A stretch of 64,000 nt of DNA. Source: Candidatus Nitrotoga sp. M5. Lineage in GTDB: Bacteria; Pseudomonadota; Gammaproteobacteria; Burkholderiales; Gallionellaceae. Each line of letters begins with the position of its first letter. Positions within the stretch are counted from its first letter, which is position 1. A program made the translations under genes and the position numbers. The stretch is from the NCBI RefSeq assembly GCF_927904885.1, contig NZ_CAKMNW010000001.1, positions 146,084 to 210,083 of the forward strand, written 5' to 3'. Under the pieces are notes generated by a model, which saw only the letters and a program-made list of their open reading frames with translations, was not told where the DNA came from and searched no databases. Positions 43,746-53,178 of the stretch are shown piece after piece.

Positions 43746-44669
43746 TTAACGATAAACCTTCCCTAGCTGCCAGTTAGCAAACATTTTTTCAGCTGCTTTG
43801 CGTTGCTCTGGGTTTAACTCTATTGAATCGCGTAGTTTTTTTGCATTTTCGTGACCACCATATACGACAGCCAGATTGGACCAGACATAGGACAATAACT
43901 CATCTTTCTGTTTTCCAATTCCTTGGTGATAAGCCAGAGCGAGATTAAATTGTGCATCAGCATTTCCAAACGCAGCTGCTTTTTGCCATAAATTCGCCGC
44001 CCTGTCGACATCCTTAGGCACACCATTACCTAAGTAGTACATTGTTCCGAGATTTAATTGTGCGCTGGGATACCCCTGCATTACTGCTTTTTTCCAATAT
44101 TCAATTGTTTTAGCAACATCTTTCGGCACAATTTCACCATTGTTGTATATCACTCCGAGGATGAACTGCGCATGGGCAAAGCCTCGGTCAGCCGCATTTT
44201 GCCACCATTGTAAGGCCTTGGTAGGATCCTCTGGTATGCCCTTTTTGTCGCGGTACAGCCAACCAAGGTTTAATTGCGCTTCTGCCTCTCCCTGTGCCGC
44301 CGCTTTCTGCAACCAATCCACGCCCTTGACAAAATCCTGAGGTATACCCTGACCGTTGACATACAGCAAACCAAGTCCTGTTTGTGCCTTGGCGTGACCT
44401 TGCACTGCAGCTTTTTCATACCACTCTGCGGCCTTGCGAACATCCTTGGCCAAGATTTGATCATCCCCACCAGTATCGTACATCCATGCTAAATCATACT
44501 GTGCGTTTGCATCACCAGATTCCGCATGCATTCTTATTTGCGCAAGATTCTCTGCTTCATTCTGACTTGCGTATGGCCATGACTGACCATACGCATTCGC
44601 TGCAACAGCAAACAACAATGCAAAGAATAATTTCCCTGTAATGCGCATATGTATATGTATCAATGACAT
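43746..44669 (-). CDS. Exported Sel1-repeat protein 1
   Basis: 307 aa. Signal peptide (GKLFFALLFAVAANAYG), then about six Sel1-like TPR-type repeats of about 36 residues (AAEWYEKAAVQGHAKAQTGL, WLQKAAAQGEAEAQLNLG, WWQNAADRGFAHAQFILG, and so on). These form a periplasmic protein-interaction solenoid. GAGG seven bases before the ATG at 44669 supports that start. It lies in tandem with a second Sel1 gene about 260 bases upstream; partner unknown. Confidence 0.88.
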   Translation of the reverse strand: MSLIHIHMRITGKLFFALLFAVAANAYGQSWPYASQNEAENLAQIRMHAESGDANAQYDLAWMYDTGGDDQILAKDVRKAAEWYEKAAVQGHAKAQTGLGLLYVNGQGIPQDFVKGVDWLQKAAAQGEAEAQLNLGWLYRDKKGIPEDPTKALQWWQNAADRGFAHAQFILGVIYNNGEIVPKDVAKTIEYWKKAVMQGYPSAQLNLGTMYYLGNGVPKDVDRAANLWQKAAAFGNADAQFNLALAYHQGIGKQKDELLSYVWSNLAVVYGGHENAKKLRDSIELNPEQRKAAEKMFANWQLGKVYR

Positions 44670-44775
44670 TTTTAGACCTCATTCAAATTCATCATATCTG
44701 CCGACTGACAAAATAGTGTTGATGCAAAAACGATTTATCACATTAATAATGTATTTCGATGTTGAAAACGCTAAA

Positions 44776-44906
44776 GCGCATTATCCACCTGCACCTCTAT
44801 ATATTCTCTATCTTGCTTTGGCTTTCGCACAAAGCAAGAGTTCCGGCAGCATGCCTTTTGCATTGCTCAGATTGAACGTGAGGTGGATAAATAATCAATA
44901 ATGCGC
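44776..44906. repeat. Inverted-repeat element between the Sel1 genes
   Basis: GCGCATTATCCACCTGCAC (44776-44794) pairs with GTGAGGTGGATAA...AATAATGCGC (44878-44906), the right arm having an insertion. Inside is a perfect 9-bp hairpin CTTGCTTTG / CAAAGCAAG (44812-44838). It looks like a small mobile or MITE-like element unrelated to MITE-1 and MITE-2. Confidence 0.5.
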
Positions 44907-44927
44907 ATTTAATACGAATAAATTCTA

Positions 44928-45599
44928 TTACCGACTCAATACCTGTCCCGGCTTCCAGTTTGCGGAAAGTCGTTTCGCTTCGGTGCGCTGGACAGAGTTC
45001 AAGCTGGTTAAGTCGCGTAATTTCTTCGCATTCTCATTACCATGTACAACGGCCAAATCGTGCCATGCATAAGCCAACACGCCATCCTTTGTCACACCCT
45101 CACCGTTTTGATACATCCACCCGAGGTTGGTCTGTGCCTGGGCATCGCCCTGCGCTGCCGCTTTTTTAAACCATTCCACGGCCTTGGTGGCATCTCTCTC
45201 TACGCCTTCGCCTTTGAGGTGCATATACCCGAGTTCAAACTCGGCCTTAGGATGTCCCTGCGCTGCAGCTTTCTGATACCACTCTGCGGCCTTGATGGGA
45301 TCTTTTGCCACGCTAGTGACAGCTTCACCACTGCCATACATTGCACCAAGTTGATACTGAGCCTCGGGATACCCTTGAGCTGCAGCTTTCCGATACCATT
45401 CTACGGATTTGTCGGCATCTATAGATACACCTACTCCGTTGGCATATAGTTCTCCAAGACGGGCCTGAGCGCTGGCATTACCGGCCTCTGCCTGCTCGTG
45501 TAATTGTCCCAAATTATCTATTACGGCTGACAATCCTTCTGCTAAAGCATAACTGTTTAATGTTAAAAACAAGATCACAAACTGTACAAATCTTTTCAT
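44928..45599 (-). CDS. Exported Sel1-repeat protein 2
   Basis: 223 aa with a signal peptide (KRFVQFVILFLTLNSYALA) and four Sel1 repeats (QAEAGNASAQARLGELYANG, WYRKAAAQGYPEAQYQLG, WYQKAAAQGHPKAEFELG, WFKKAAAQGDAQAQTNLG). The C-terminal capping segment (WHDLAVVHGNENAKKLRD) closely matches that of protein 1 (WSNLAVVYGGHENAKKLRD), so the two are likely tandem duplicates. The 3' end is at 44928 without a clear terminator. Confidence 0.88.
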   Translation of the reverse strand: MKRFVQFVILFLTLNSYALAEGLSAVIDNLGQLHEQAEAGNASAQARLGELYANGVGVSIDADKSVEWYRKAAAQGYPEAQYQLGAMYGSGEAVTSVAKDPIKAAEWYQKAAAQGHPKAEFELGYMHLKGEGVERDATKAVEWFKKAAAQGDAQAQTNLGWMYQNGEGVTKDGVLAYAWHDLAVVHGNENAKKLRDLTSLNSVQRTEAKRLSANWKPGQVLSR

Positions 45600-45856
45600 A
45601 TTGGCCCCATCGTTAGATTACGACAAAAAAATGCTGTCGCATGCATTACTTCTTCAAATTGCTCTCAATAAGCTTTTCGAGTTAGTGCACGAGTATTACA
45701 TTGTCAAAAGCTATTTTAGCCACCTATAACAAAAGAATAAAATATTCAATTTTGAAACAAAAAACAAGTTTTATTTTGAGACAAGCAATAAATATACGCC
45801 GACAATAATAGGGAGTTTAACGCAAATGGCGTAGTATAAGTTCACTGGAGAACTTA

Positions 45857-46903
45857 TCATTCTTGTGAGCTGAATAAGGCGCGCATTTTTCTTACATCAG
45901 GTTGGTGAATCACGCCCTTTTCGGTAATCAGTGCTGTAACCAATTCAGCAGGTGTAATATCAAACGAAGGGTTGCGTATCTGCACGCCCTGCGCGGCCCA
46001 ATGGAAATCTCTGAAGCCTTTTACCTCATCTGCATGACGTTCTTCTATGGGAATATCCACACCGCTTGCGATAGACATGTCTATCGTGGAAAGTGGGCAA
46101 GCCACATAGAATGGAATATGGTGTCGTTGTGCCAGCACAGCGATCATATAGGTGCCAATCTTGTTAGCTACGTCGCCATTTGCAGCTACATGATCCGTGC
46201 CGACCACTACAGCATCCACTTCACCACTACTCATCATGAAGCCCACCATATTATCAGTGATGAGGGTAACCGGAATTTTTTCCTGCACCATCTCCCATGC
46301 AGTCAAGCGCGCACCTTGCAGGAAGGGACGAGTTTCGTCAGCAATCACGGAAATTTTTTTCCCTGCTTCCACGGCAGATCGAATGACACCTAACGCAGTA
46401 CCATGGCCAGCTGTAGCCAGCGCTCCAGCATTGCAATGAGTCAATACGTGCGCGCCGTCTCGCAACAACTTGGCACCGTGCAACCCCATCGTGCGATTGA
46501 TGCGAATATCTTCGGCAAAAATTTCATGCGCCTCCGCCAAAAGGCGCGTAGCTACTCGCATGTTAGTTTCACTCTCTACGCTTTGCCATACATGATTCAT
46601 GCGTGCTAGCGCCCAAAACAAGTTGACCGCAGTCGGCCTGCTTTGAGCCAGCGCGTTAAAACCTTCATTCATGCCGCGCTGGAAAAGTTCGTCAGTAACA
46701 GTAAATAAACGCAGTGCTTCCAAAGCCACGCCGTAGGCTGCCGCCACACCGATGGCTGGAGCGCCACGCACCACCATGCTGCGGATGCCTTCGGCCACAG
46801 AGGCGGCAGAATCGAATTGCAAGTAGGTAAATGTTGCAGGCAAAATGCGCTGGTCTACCATCTCCAACACGCCATCCGACCAACGCAACGCTTCAACTTT
46901 CAT
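45857..46903 (-). CDS. mtnA: S-methyl-5-thioribose-1-phosphate isomerase
   Basis: 348 aa; isomerises methylthioribose-1-phosphate to methylthioribulose-1-phosphate. Motifs: MVVRGAPAIGVAAAYGVALE, THCNAGALATAGHGTALGVI (catalytic Cys), VIADETRPFLQGARLTAWE and VVVGTDHVAANGDVANKIGTY (catalytic Asp), PFYVACPLSTID. Typical length. It lies 240 bases downstream of the mtnP-aldolase-apt cluster on the same strand and probably shares its regulation. Confidence 0.95.
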   Translation of the reverse strand: MKVEALRWSDGVLEMVDQRILPATFTYLQFDSAASVAEGIRSMVVRGAPAIGVAAAYGVALEALRLFTVTDELFQRGMNEGFNALAQSRPTAVNLFWALARMNHVWQSVESETNMRVATRLLAEAHEIFAEDIRINRTMGLHGAKLLRDGAHVLTHCNAGALATAGHGTALGVIRSAVEAGKKISVIADETRPFLQGARLTAWEMVQEKIPVTLITDNMVGFMMSSGEVDAVVVGTDHVAANGDVANKIGTYMIAVLAQRHHIPFYVACPLSTIDMSIASGVDIPIEERHADEVKGFRDFHWAAQGVQIRNPSFDITPAELVTALITEKGVIHQPDVRKMRALFSSQE

Positions 46904-46990
46904 ATTGACGCCTTAATATATTGCTATTTTCAACATCGTAGTTACTCAGGTTGACTCTAATGATTCAAGCGCGGCATATGGTTTAAATGC

Positions 46991-47062
46991 AATCAAAAAA
47001 ATTTCGAGTAACGCCGTATTAAGAAGAAACGGGGTATGCAGGTAAACCGCAGAGCGGCTGCT
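46991..47062. repeat. MITE-2 remnant F
   Basis: TTTCGAGTAACGCCGTATT and CAGAGCGGCTGCTCG match the core of MITE-2 copies A and C. No terminal repeats remain. It lies between apt and mtnA. Confidence 0.5.
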
Positions 47063-47143
47063 CGAATAATTGGCTTTAGATGTATCCCCCAGCTTATTGT
47101 TCCCTGGAATTCAATCTTGCCAGCATGTCAATTAATCAGGTAA

Positions 47144-47671
47144 TTAGTCACCCTCAAATTCGCACAACGCAAATACACTGTAGCCTAATTTTTCCAGGCG
47201 CTTACGTCCGCCGATATCTGGGAGGTCGATGACAAAGCAGCATTCAACAATTTTGCCGCCAATTTTTTCGACCAGTCTGGTCGCCGCTTCCGCCGTCCCG
47301 CCGGTAGCAATTAGATCATCCACAAGCAATACCCTTTCACCAGGAGCAATCGCATCGGCATGAATTTCAATACGATCTGCACCATATTCCAGTTCGTAGT
47401 CCTGCCCAATAGTTTCTGCAGGCAATTTGCCTTTTTTTCGAATCGGCACAAAACCTTTACCTAAGGCATACGCCAGCGGCGCTCCTACGATAAAGCCACG
47501 TGCCTCGATACCCATCACCTTATCGATTTCCATATCTGAATAGCGACGTACCAACTCATCTATGGTGATCCTTAAGCCTATAGGATCCTTAAGGAGGGAA
47601 GTGATATCGCGGAACATGATATTCGGCTTGGGGTAGTGCGGAATGGTGCGAATACGAGATTTGATAGGCAT
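47144..47671 (-). CDS. apt: Adenine phosphoribosyltransferase
   Basis: 175 aa; converts adenine plus PRPP to AMP. Visible: [20 protein letters not shown] at the N-terminus and the PRPP-binding motif [20 protein letters not shown], with [21 protein letters not shown] as the flexible loop. It follows mtnP and the aldolase in the same direction (12-base gap), which suits recycling of the adenine released by MtnP. Confidence 0.96.
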   Translation of the reverse strand: MPIKSRIRTIPHYPKPNIMFRDITSLLKDPIGLRITIDELVRRYSDMEIDKVMGIEARGFIVGAPLAYALGKGFVPIRKKGKLPAETIGQDYELEYGADRIEIHADAIAPGERVLLVDDLIATGGTAEAATRLVEKIGGKIVECCFVIDLPDIGGRKRLEKLGYSVFALCEFEGD

Positions 47672-47683
47672 TTTTTAGGATTG

Positions 47684-48331
47684 TCAGGTACATTTTTTGT
47701 AATCGACGAATTTTTCTTGTACGTCGTCCATTTGTTGCTGCGTAAGAATGGTCGGTTCACCAACCTGCAAAGTGCGCCAGTACAACTCGCACAAAAATTC
47801 GACTTCGATGGCTACCGACAACGCATCAGCCAGATCCGAACCCAACGCAATCATGCCGTGGTTAGCCAGCAGGCAGGCATTTCGGCCTTCCAGCGCAGAT
47901 AATACATAGTCTGAAAGCGTCTGATCACCAAACAAAGCATAGGGTGCGCAACGAATGGAATTGCCTCCAACCGTGGCAATCATGTAATGCACGGCTGGAA
48001 CATCCTTGCGCAAACAGGCCAGCGTGGTTGCAAACGCTGAATGAGTGTGAATGACAGCACTCACGTCGGAACGGCTAGCTAAAATATCACGATGGAAGCG
48101 CCACTCACTGGTGGGCTTGCCACCGCACAAGGCTTTACCATTCAAATCCATGCGTACCATGTCCGCGGGTATCATTTTCGCTACCGCCATCGCGGACGGG
48201 GTAATCAACATGCCGTCACCACAACGCACGGCAGCATTGCCAGAAGTGCCGCGATTCAAACCCTGATCAAGTAAACGCTGGGACACGTCAAGTAACTGTA
48301 GGCGCAGAGCCTCTTCAGTGGATGGCATCAT
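47684..48331 (-). CDS. ald2: Class II aldolase (probable methylthioribulose-1-phosphate aldolase)
   Basis: 215 aa class II aldolase/adducin fold. Metal ligands: SAVIHTHSAFATTLAC (HTH) and LLANHGMIALG (His), with GTSGNAAVRCGDGMLITPS as the phosphate loop. Its overlap with mtnP (ATGA) and proximity to mtnA match the DHAP shunt, where Ald2 splits methylthioribulose-1-phosphate into DHAP and methylthioacetaldehyde. The fuculose-aldolase family is broad, so the substrate is inferred from context. Confidence 0.8.
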   Translation of the reverse strand: MMPSTEEALRLQLLDVSQRLLDQGLNRGTSGNAAVRCGDGMLITPSAMAVAKMIPADMVRMDLNGKALCGGKPTSEWRFHRDILASRSDVSAVIHTHSAFATTLACLRKDVPAVHYMIATVGGNSIRCAPYALFGDQTLSDYVLSALEGRNACLLANHGMIALGSDLADALSVAIEVEFLCELYWRTLQVGEPTILTQQQMDDVQEKFVDYKKCT

Positions 48332-49215
48332 GCCTTACCTTTTAATACCCGACCCGCAATAGCATCCAGCTTTTCAATCATGGCTGCGTCGCGCGCTTCT
48401 GGCGCAGTAATGAGCGCGAATTCCAGTGTGGAACGACAGCTACAGACATTGGCCAGAGGATCAGATCCCGCTTGCGGAATGACATGCTTTACCAACGTTT
48501 TTGCCTTGTCGGCATTTTCGACGAGCATCTTGATAACCTGCCCAACCGTCACGTGCTCATGGTCAGGATGCCAACAATCATAATCGGTCACCATCGCAAT
48601 AGTGGCGTAGCACAACTCTGCCTCACGAGCGAGTTTAGCCTCGGGCATATTGGTCATTCCAATTACATCGCACCCCCAGGAACGATAAAGATTCGATTCA
48701 GCCAGACTGGAAAACTGCGGCCCTTCCATAACCAGATAAGTGCCGCCACGAACGATAGGTATATGTGCCTCCCTCGCGGCCATCTCAATGTGATCGCCAA
48801 GCCTTTTGCAAACAGGGTGAGCCATGGAGACATGCGCCACCAATCCCGTACCAAAAAAAGACTTGTTGCGCGCAAAAGTACGGTCAATAAATTGATCAAT
48901 AATTACGAACGTGCCCGGCGGCAAGTCCTCGCGCAAGGAACCGACGGCACTAACTGAAATGACATCGGTCACCCCTGCCCGCTTAAGTACGTCGATATTG
49001 GCGTGAAAATTAATTTCGCTAGGAGGAATCTTGTGTCCGCGACCATGTCGGGGCAAAAATACAATATTGTGGCCGTCCAGTTCACCGAATAATAACTCGC
49101 TAGACGGCTCTCCAAACGGCGAAGTGATCTTTTCCCAGCGCTTGTTCGTCAATCCGGCAATATCGTAAATTCCACTGCCACCGATTATGCCGACTCTTTC
49201 TGGTACATGAATCAT
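48328..49215 (-). CDS. mtnP: S-methyl-5'-thioadenosine phosphorylase
   Basis: 295 aa; phosphorolyses methylthioadenosine to adenine and methylthioribose-1-phosphate. Signature: VGIIGGSGIYDI, VFLPRHGRGHKIPPSEINFH, SAVGSLREDLPPGTFVIIDQ, VMEGPQFSSLAESN and MTNMPEAKLAREAELCYATI. Heads the mtnP-aldolase-apt transcript; a promoter is expected in the 150 bases shared with divergent nadE. Stop overlaps the aldolase start. Confidence 0.95.
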   Translation of the reverse strand: MIHVPERVGIIGGSGIYDIAGLTNKRWEKITSPFGEPSSELLFGELDGHNIVFLPRHGRGHKIPPSEINFHANIDVLKRAGVTDVISVSAVGSLREDLPPGTFVIIDQFIDRTFARNKSFFGTGLVAHVSMAHPVCKRLGDHIEMAAREAHIPIVRGGTYLVMEGPQFSSLAESNLYRSWGCDVIGMTNMPEAKLAREAELCYATIAMVTDYDCWHPDHEHVTVGQVIKMLVENADKAKTLVKHVIPQAGSDPLANVCSCRSTLEFALITAPEARDAAMIEKLDAIAGRVLKGKA

Positions 49216-49363
49216 ACTTTGCCTATCATCGTTTTAAGTTTATAAGCGGATTGAAACAGGAAGTACAGTTTTGTTCAAGGCAATGAATGCTTGCCCACGC
49301 TATTGCATTCAGCAAACGTTGGTATGATACCCATCCATTTCCTACTTCAACTCTGAACTCAAT

Positions 49364-50968
49364 ATGAAACTTGCGGTTGCACAAATCAATTGCATGCTTG
49401 GTGACTTGGCTGGCAATTCTGCCAAGATCCTAGCTTATGCAGAACAGGCCAAGCAACAGGGAGCCGCTTTACTACTTACGCCCGAATTTAGCTTATGTGG
49501 TTATCCTCCAGAAGATCTGCTGTTACGCACCGGGTTTTACCGCACTTGCGACCAGGCATTGCAGAAGCTTGCGCAACAAATTTGGGGACTCACCGTGATA
49601 GTGGGTCATCCACAAGAAATTGACGACAAGCGCTACAACGCCGCCTCTGTGTTGCGCGACGGCAAGATCATCGCCACCTATCACAAGTATGAGTTGCCGA
49701 ACCACGGTGTGTTTGACGAATGTCGTTATTTCACGTCCGGTCAATCTCCCTGCATATTTGAATTGCGGGGCATCAAATTTGCACTTAACATTTGTAGAGA
49801 TATCTGGAAGAATCATACTGCGCAACTTGCGCGCGAAGCAGGAGCGCAAGTATTGTTGGTCCTGAATGCCTCACCGTATCACATCGACAAGCAACCATTG
49901 CGCTATCAAGCCATCCATGATCGTATCGGTGAAACCGACTTGGCGGTAATCTATGCCAATATGGTGGGCGGACAGGATGAGTTAGTGTTCGATGGCGCTT
50001 CGTTTGCAATGGATACAGACGGGGAGTTAACGCATCAGTTCGTTTCTTTTGAAGAAACGCTTGGGCTGATTGATATCCACGACGGCAAACTAATCACTGG
50101 CGTGAGAGTTCCTGCTTACAAACATGAGGAAAGCATCTACCGCGCATTGTGTTTGGGAGTGCGTGACTATATCGGCAAGAACCGTTTTCCGGGTGTGCTA
50201 TTGGGTTTATCAGGTGGTATCGATTCAGCGCTAACCATGGCGATAGCGGTAGATGCGCTAGGTGCAGACAAGGTTCACGCGGTAATGATGCCATCACCTT
50301 ATACCGCACAAATCAGCTTGGATGATGCGCGCGAAATGGCCGTTATACTCGGTGTACGCTACGATGAGCTGGACATCAAGCCGCTGTTTGATTCTTACCT
50401 CACTACTTTAGATGGTTTGTTCAAGGGTTTAACACCGGGCACTACTGAAGAAAATTTACAAGCTCGCATTCGTGGCAATTTGTTAATGGCCTTGTCTAAC
50501 AAGTTCGGCTCTTTGGTACTGACGACTGGCAACAAGTCGGAAATGACCGTCGGCTATTGCACTCTGTATGGTGATATGGCGGGAGGCTTCTCAGTACTTA
50601 AAGACGTCAGCAAAACTTGGGTGTATCGCCTGGCCACTTACCGTAACAGTTTGAGCCGAGTAATCCCTGAGCGCATCATTACGAGGCCACCTAGTGCCGA
50701 ATTAAAGCCCAACCAGACCGACCAGGACAGCTTACCGCCTTATGATGTGCTTGATGGCATAAAGTATTGTTATGTCGAGCAAAATTTAACCATCGCTGAG
50801 ATCGTGGCACATGGGTATGCCGAGGCAGATGTGTATCGGGTTGTAAGCATGATTCGCGTCAACGAATACAAACGTCGCCAAGCACCCGTTGGCGTGCGCA
50901 TTACCGGCCGCGCCTTTGGCAAGGACTGGCGCTATCCAATCACTGCGCGTTATCAGGACAGCTTTTAG
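49364..50968 (+). CDS. nadE: NAD+ synthase (glutamine-hydrolysing)
   Basis: 534 aa, the two-domain form. N-terminal nitrilase-type glutaminase (MKLAVAQINCMLGDLAGN, LTPEFSLCGYPPEDLLLR with the catalytic Glu, NICRDIWKN with Cys). C-terminal synthetase with the PP-loop GLSGGIDSALTMAIAVDALG and TTGNKSEMTVGYCTLYGDMA. Catalyses the last step of NAD biosynthesis. Followed 45 bases later by glnB, possibly co-transcribed. Confidence 0.96.
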   Translation: MKLAVAQINCMLGDLAGNSAKILAYAEQAKQQGAALLLTPEFSLCGYPPEDLLLRTGFYRTCDQALQKLAQQIWGLTVIVGHPQEIDDKRYNAASVLRDGKIIATYHKYELPNHGVFDECRYFTSGQSPCIFELRGIKFALNICRDIWKNHTAQLAREAGAQVLLVLNASPYHIDKQPLRYQAIHDRIGETDLAVIYANMVGGQDELVFDGASFAMDTDGELTHQFVSFEETLGLIDIHDGKLITGVRVPAYKHEESIYRALCLGVRDYIGKNRFPGVLLGLSGGIDSALTMAIAVDALGADKVHAVMMPSPYTAQISLDDAREMAVILGVRYDELDIKPLFDSYLTTLDGLFKGLTPGTTEENLQARIRGNLLMALSNKFGSLVLTTGNKSEMTVGYCTLYGDMAGGFSVLKDVSKTWVYRLATYRNSLSRVIPERIITRPPSAELKPNQTDQDSLPPYDVLDGIKYCYVEQNLTIAEIVAHGYAEADVYRVVSMIRVNEYKRRQAPVGVRITGRAFGKDWRYPITARYQDSF

Positions 50969-51352
<384 letters not shown>

Positions 51353-51517
51353 GAACGCCTCTAAAATTCAAATTTCTAAGTAAGACAAGCCACGCAAAAA
51401 AATTGAACGCGGCAAATATTGAAGAAATGTAAGTGATAATATTTTTCGAGTAACGCAGTATTGTGACGAAGCAGGGAAAGCAGCTGCTCGTAAAGTTGCG
51501 TTTTATAGAAATGCCCT
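51353..51517. repeat. MITE-2 copy C
   Basis: The ends (GAACGCCTCTAAAATTCAAA and TTTTATAGAAATGCCCTT) are degenerate versions of GGGCACCTCTA(G)AAATT. The core TATTTTTCGAGTAACGCAGT and ATTGTGACGAA match copy A. It begins one base after the glnB stop. Confidence 0.65.
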
Positions 51518-51809
51518 TAAACTTTTTATTCTTTAGTAATCACAAACACCCTCAATATGTCAAAACGAGAGCCATCCCTATTCAAACGTACGTCTGAACG
51601 ATCATTTTTCATTCTACAGTAGCCGTTCCCATTGAGATCTTTCACGTATCACAATTACAATCTCTACGAACTCTCGATGAAGGTCGCAGTCACCTCTGAT
51701 TCGAGTGCGGTAACATGCTAAATGGTTTTGAATCTGCCATGAACTCTTCCGAATAGTTTAAAAATCCAGTAAAGTGGCTGCCCGCCATAACCAATAAGAG
51801 CAAAACCTC
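51518..51809. other. Intergenic region upstream of hfq
   Basis: About 290 bases, no gene or hairpin recognised. The promoters of the hfq-hflX-hflKC transcript must lie here. Confidence 0.4.
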
Positions 51810-52040
51810 ATGAGTACAAAAGGGCAACAATTACAAGACCCGTTCCTAAATGCACTACGTAAGGAACATGTGCAGGTCGCCATTTATCTGGTAAATGGTA
51901 TCAAGTTGCAAGGTCAGGTCGAATCATTCGACCAATATGTAGTACTACTGAAAAACACCATCACGCAAATGGTATACAAGCACGCTATTTCCACCATTGT
52001 TCCCGCACGCGCCATCTCTATTCCTATAGACGCTGATTAA
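51810..52040 (+). CDS. hfq: RNA chaperone Hfq
   Basis: 76 aa Sm-like hexameric chaperone pairing small RNAs with mRNAs. Sm1 ([38 protein letters not shown]) and Sm2 ([14 protein letters not shown], the YKHA motif) are intact; the C-terminal tail is short, as in many betaproteobacteria. Its stop overlaps the hflX start (TAATG). Confidence 0.97.
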   Translation: MSTKGQQLQDPFLNALRKEHVQVAIYLVNGIKLQGQVESFDQYVVLLKNTITQMVYKHAISTIVPARAISIPIDAD

Positions 52041-53158
52041 TGCACAAAAGCACTGCGGCAATTAACACAGCAGTTTTAGTAAGTTTAGATTTTGGTTCGC
52101 CGGATTATGCTGAAAGCTTGGAAGAGTTGCGCCTGCTGGCGGAAAGTGCGGGTGTGCGTAGCATCGCATTAGTTGAAGGACGGAGGCATCGTCCTGATGC
52201 GTCTTTATTTGCAGGTAGCGGTAAGGTGGACGAAATTTCTGCCATTGTCGAACAAAACGACGTTCCGCTGGTAATTTTTAACCACGACTTGTCTCCTGCG
52301 CAAATGCGCAATCTTACCGCTAGAATTAAGGCACGTGTAATTGACCGCACTATGCTGATCTTGGATATCTTTGCCCTGCGTGCGCAAAGCCATGAAGGTA
52401 AGGTACAAGTGGAACTGGCACAGCTCAAGTATCTTTCCACACGTTTGGTCGGATTGAATACCGACATGGGACAACAGAAATTTGCAATAGGTGCTCGGGG
52501 ACCAGGCGAAACACAGTTGGAGCTGGATAGACGCAAATTGGATAAGCGTGTAGTTTTATTGAAAGAACGCCTAGATAAGCTGCATCGCCATCGCCAAGTA
52601 CTTCGACGGTCACGCACGCGTTCAGAAGTATTATCGGTATCCATCGTTGGCTACACTAACGCGGGCAAGTCTACTTTATTTAACAAAATGACTCATTCGA
52701 ACGCATATGTTGCAGATCAGTTGTTTGCTACGCTCGACACAACTGCTCGGCGCGTATATATCGAGGGGTCAGGCCAGGTCGTATTGTCAGATACGGTAGG
52801 CTTCATTCGTCATCTACCGCATGGTTTAGTTGCAGCCTTTCGTAGTACATTAGAAGAAACGGCGCAAGCTGATTTGTTACTACATGTGGTAGATGCAAAT
52901 AGCTCAGAGCGATTTGACCAGGTAGCTGAAGTTAATAAAGTATTGCTGGAAATTGGCGCGCAGCATATCCCGCAAATTTTGATATTTAATAAGATTGATT
53001 TGCAGGATTTACCTGCGGCCGTGCAACGTGACGATTATGCTAGAATTACGCGCATTCATTTGAGCGCTAAAACAGGCGTGGGGATAGATGAGTTACGGGC
53101 GGCTTTAGCGGAAGTATGTAGCACACGGATACAATGGAATACCCCTGAAACTAAATAA
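52040..53158 (+). CDS. hflX: Ribosome-splitting GTPase HflX
   Basis: 372 aa. N-terminal HflX domain with ASLFAGSGKVDEISAIVEQN, a glycine-rich linker region GARGPGETQLELDRRKLDKR, and an Obg-type G domain: SIVGYTNAGKSTLFNKMT (G1), LSDTVGFIRHLPH (G3) and IFNKIDLQD (G4). Splits stalled 70S ribosomes under stress. Translationally coupled to hfq. Confidence 0.95.
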   Translation: MHKSTAAINTAVLVSLDFGSPDYAESLEELRLLAESAGVRSIALVEGRRHRPDASLFAGSGKVDEISAIVEQNDVPLVIFNHDLSPAQMRNLTARIKARVIDRTMLILDIFALRAQSHEGKVQVELAQLKYLSTRLVGLNTDMGQQKFAIGARGPGETQLELDRRKLDKRVVLLKERLDKLHRHRQVLRRSRTRSEVLSVSIVGYTNAGKSTLFNKMTHSNAYVADQLFATLDTTARRVYIEGSGQVVLSDTVGFIRHLPHGLVAAFRSTLEETAQADLLLHVVDANSSERFDQVAEVNKVLLEIGAQHIPQILIFNKIDLQDLPAAVQRDDYARITRIHLSAKTGVGIDELRAALAEVCSTRIQWNTPETK

Positions 53159-53178
53159 TTGATTAAATAGGATGAGTT

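Noticed and set aside
43746..45599. Regularly spaced repeats that could suggest CRISPR
   Set aside because: They are coding Sel1 repeats of about 36 codons, not 30-base direct repeats with spacers.
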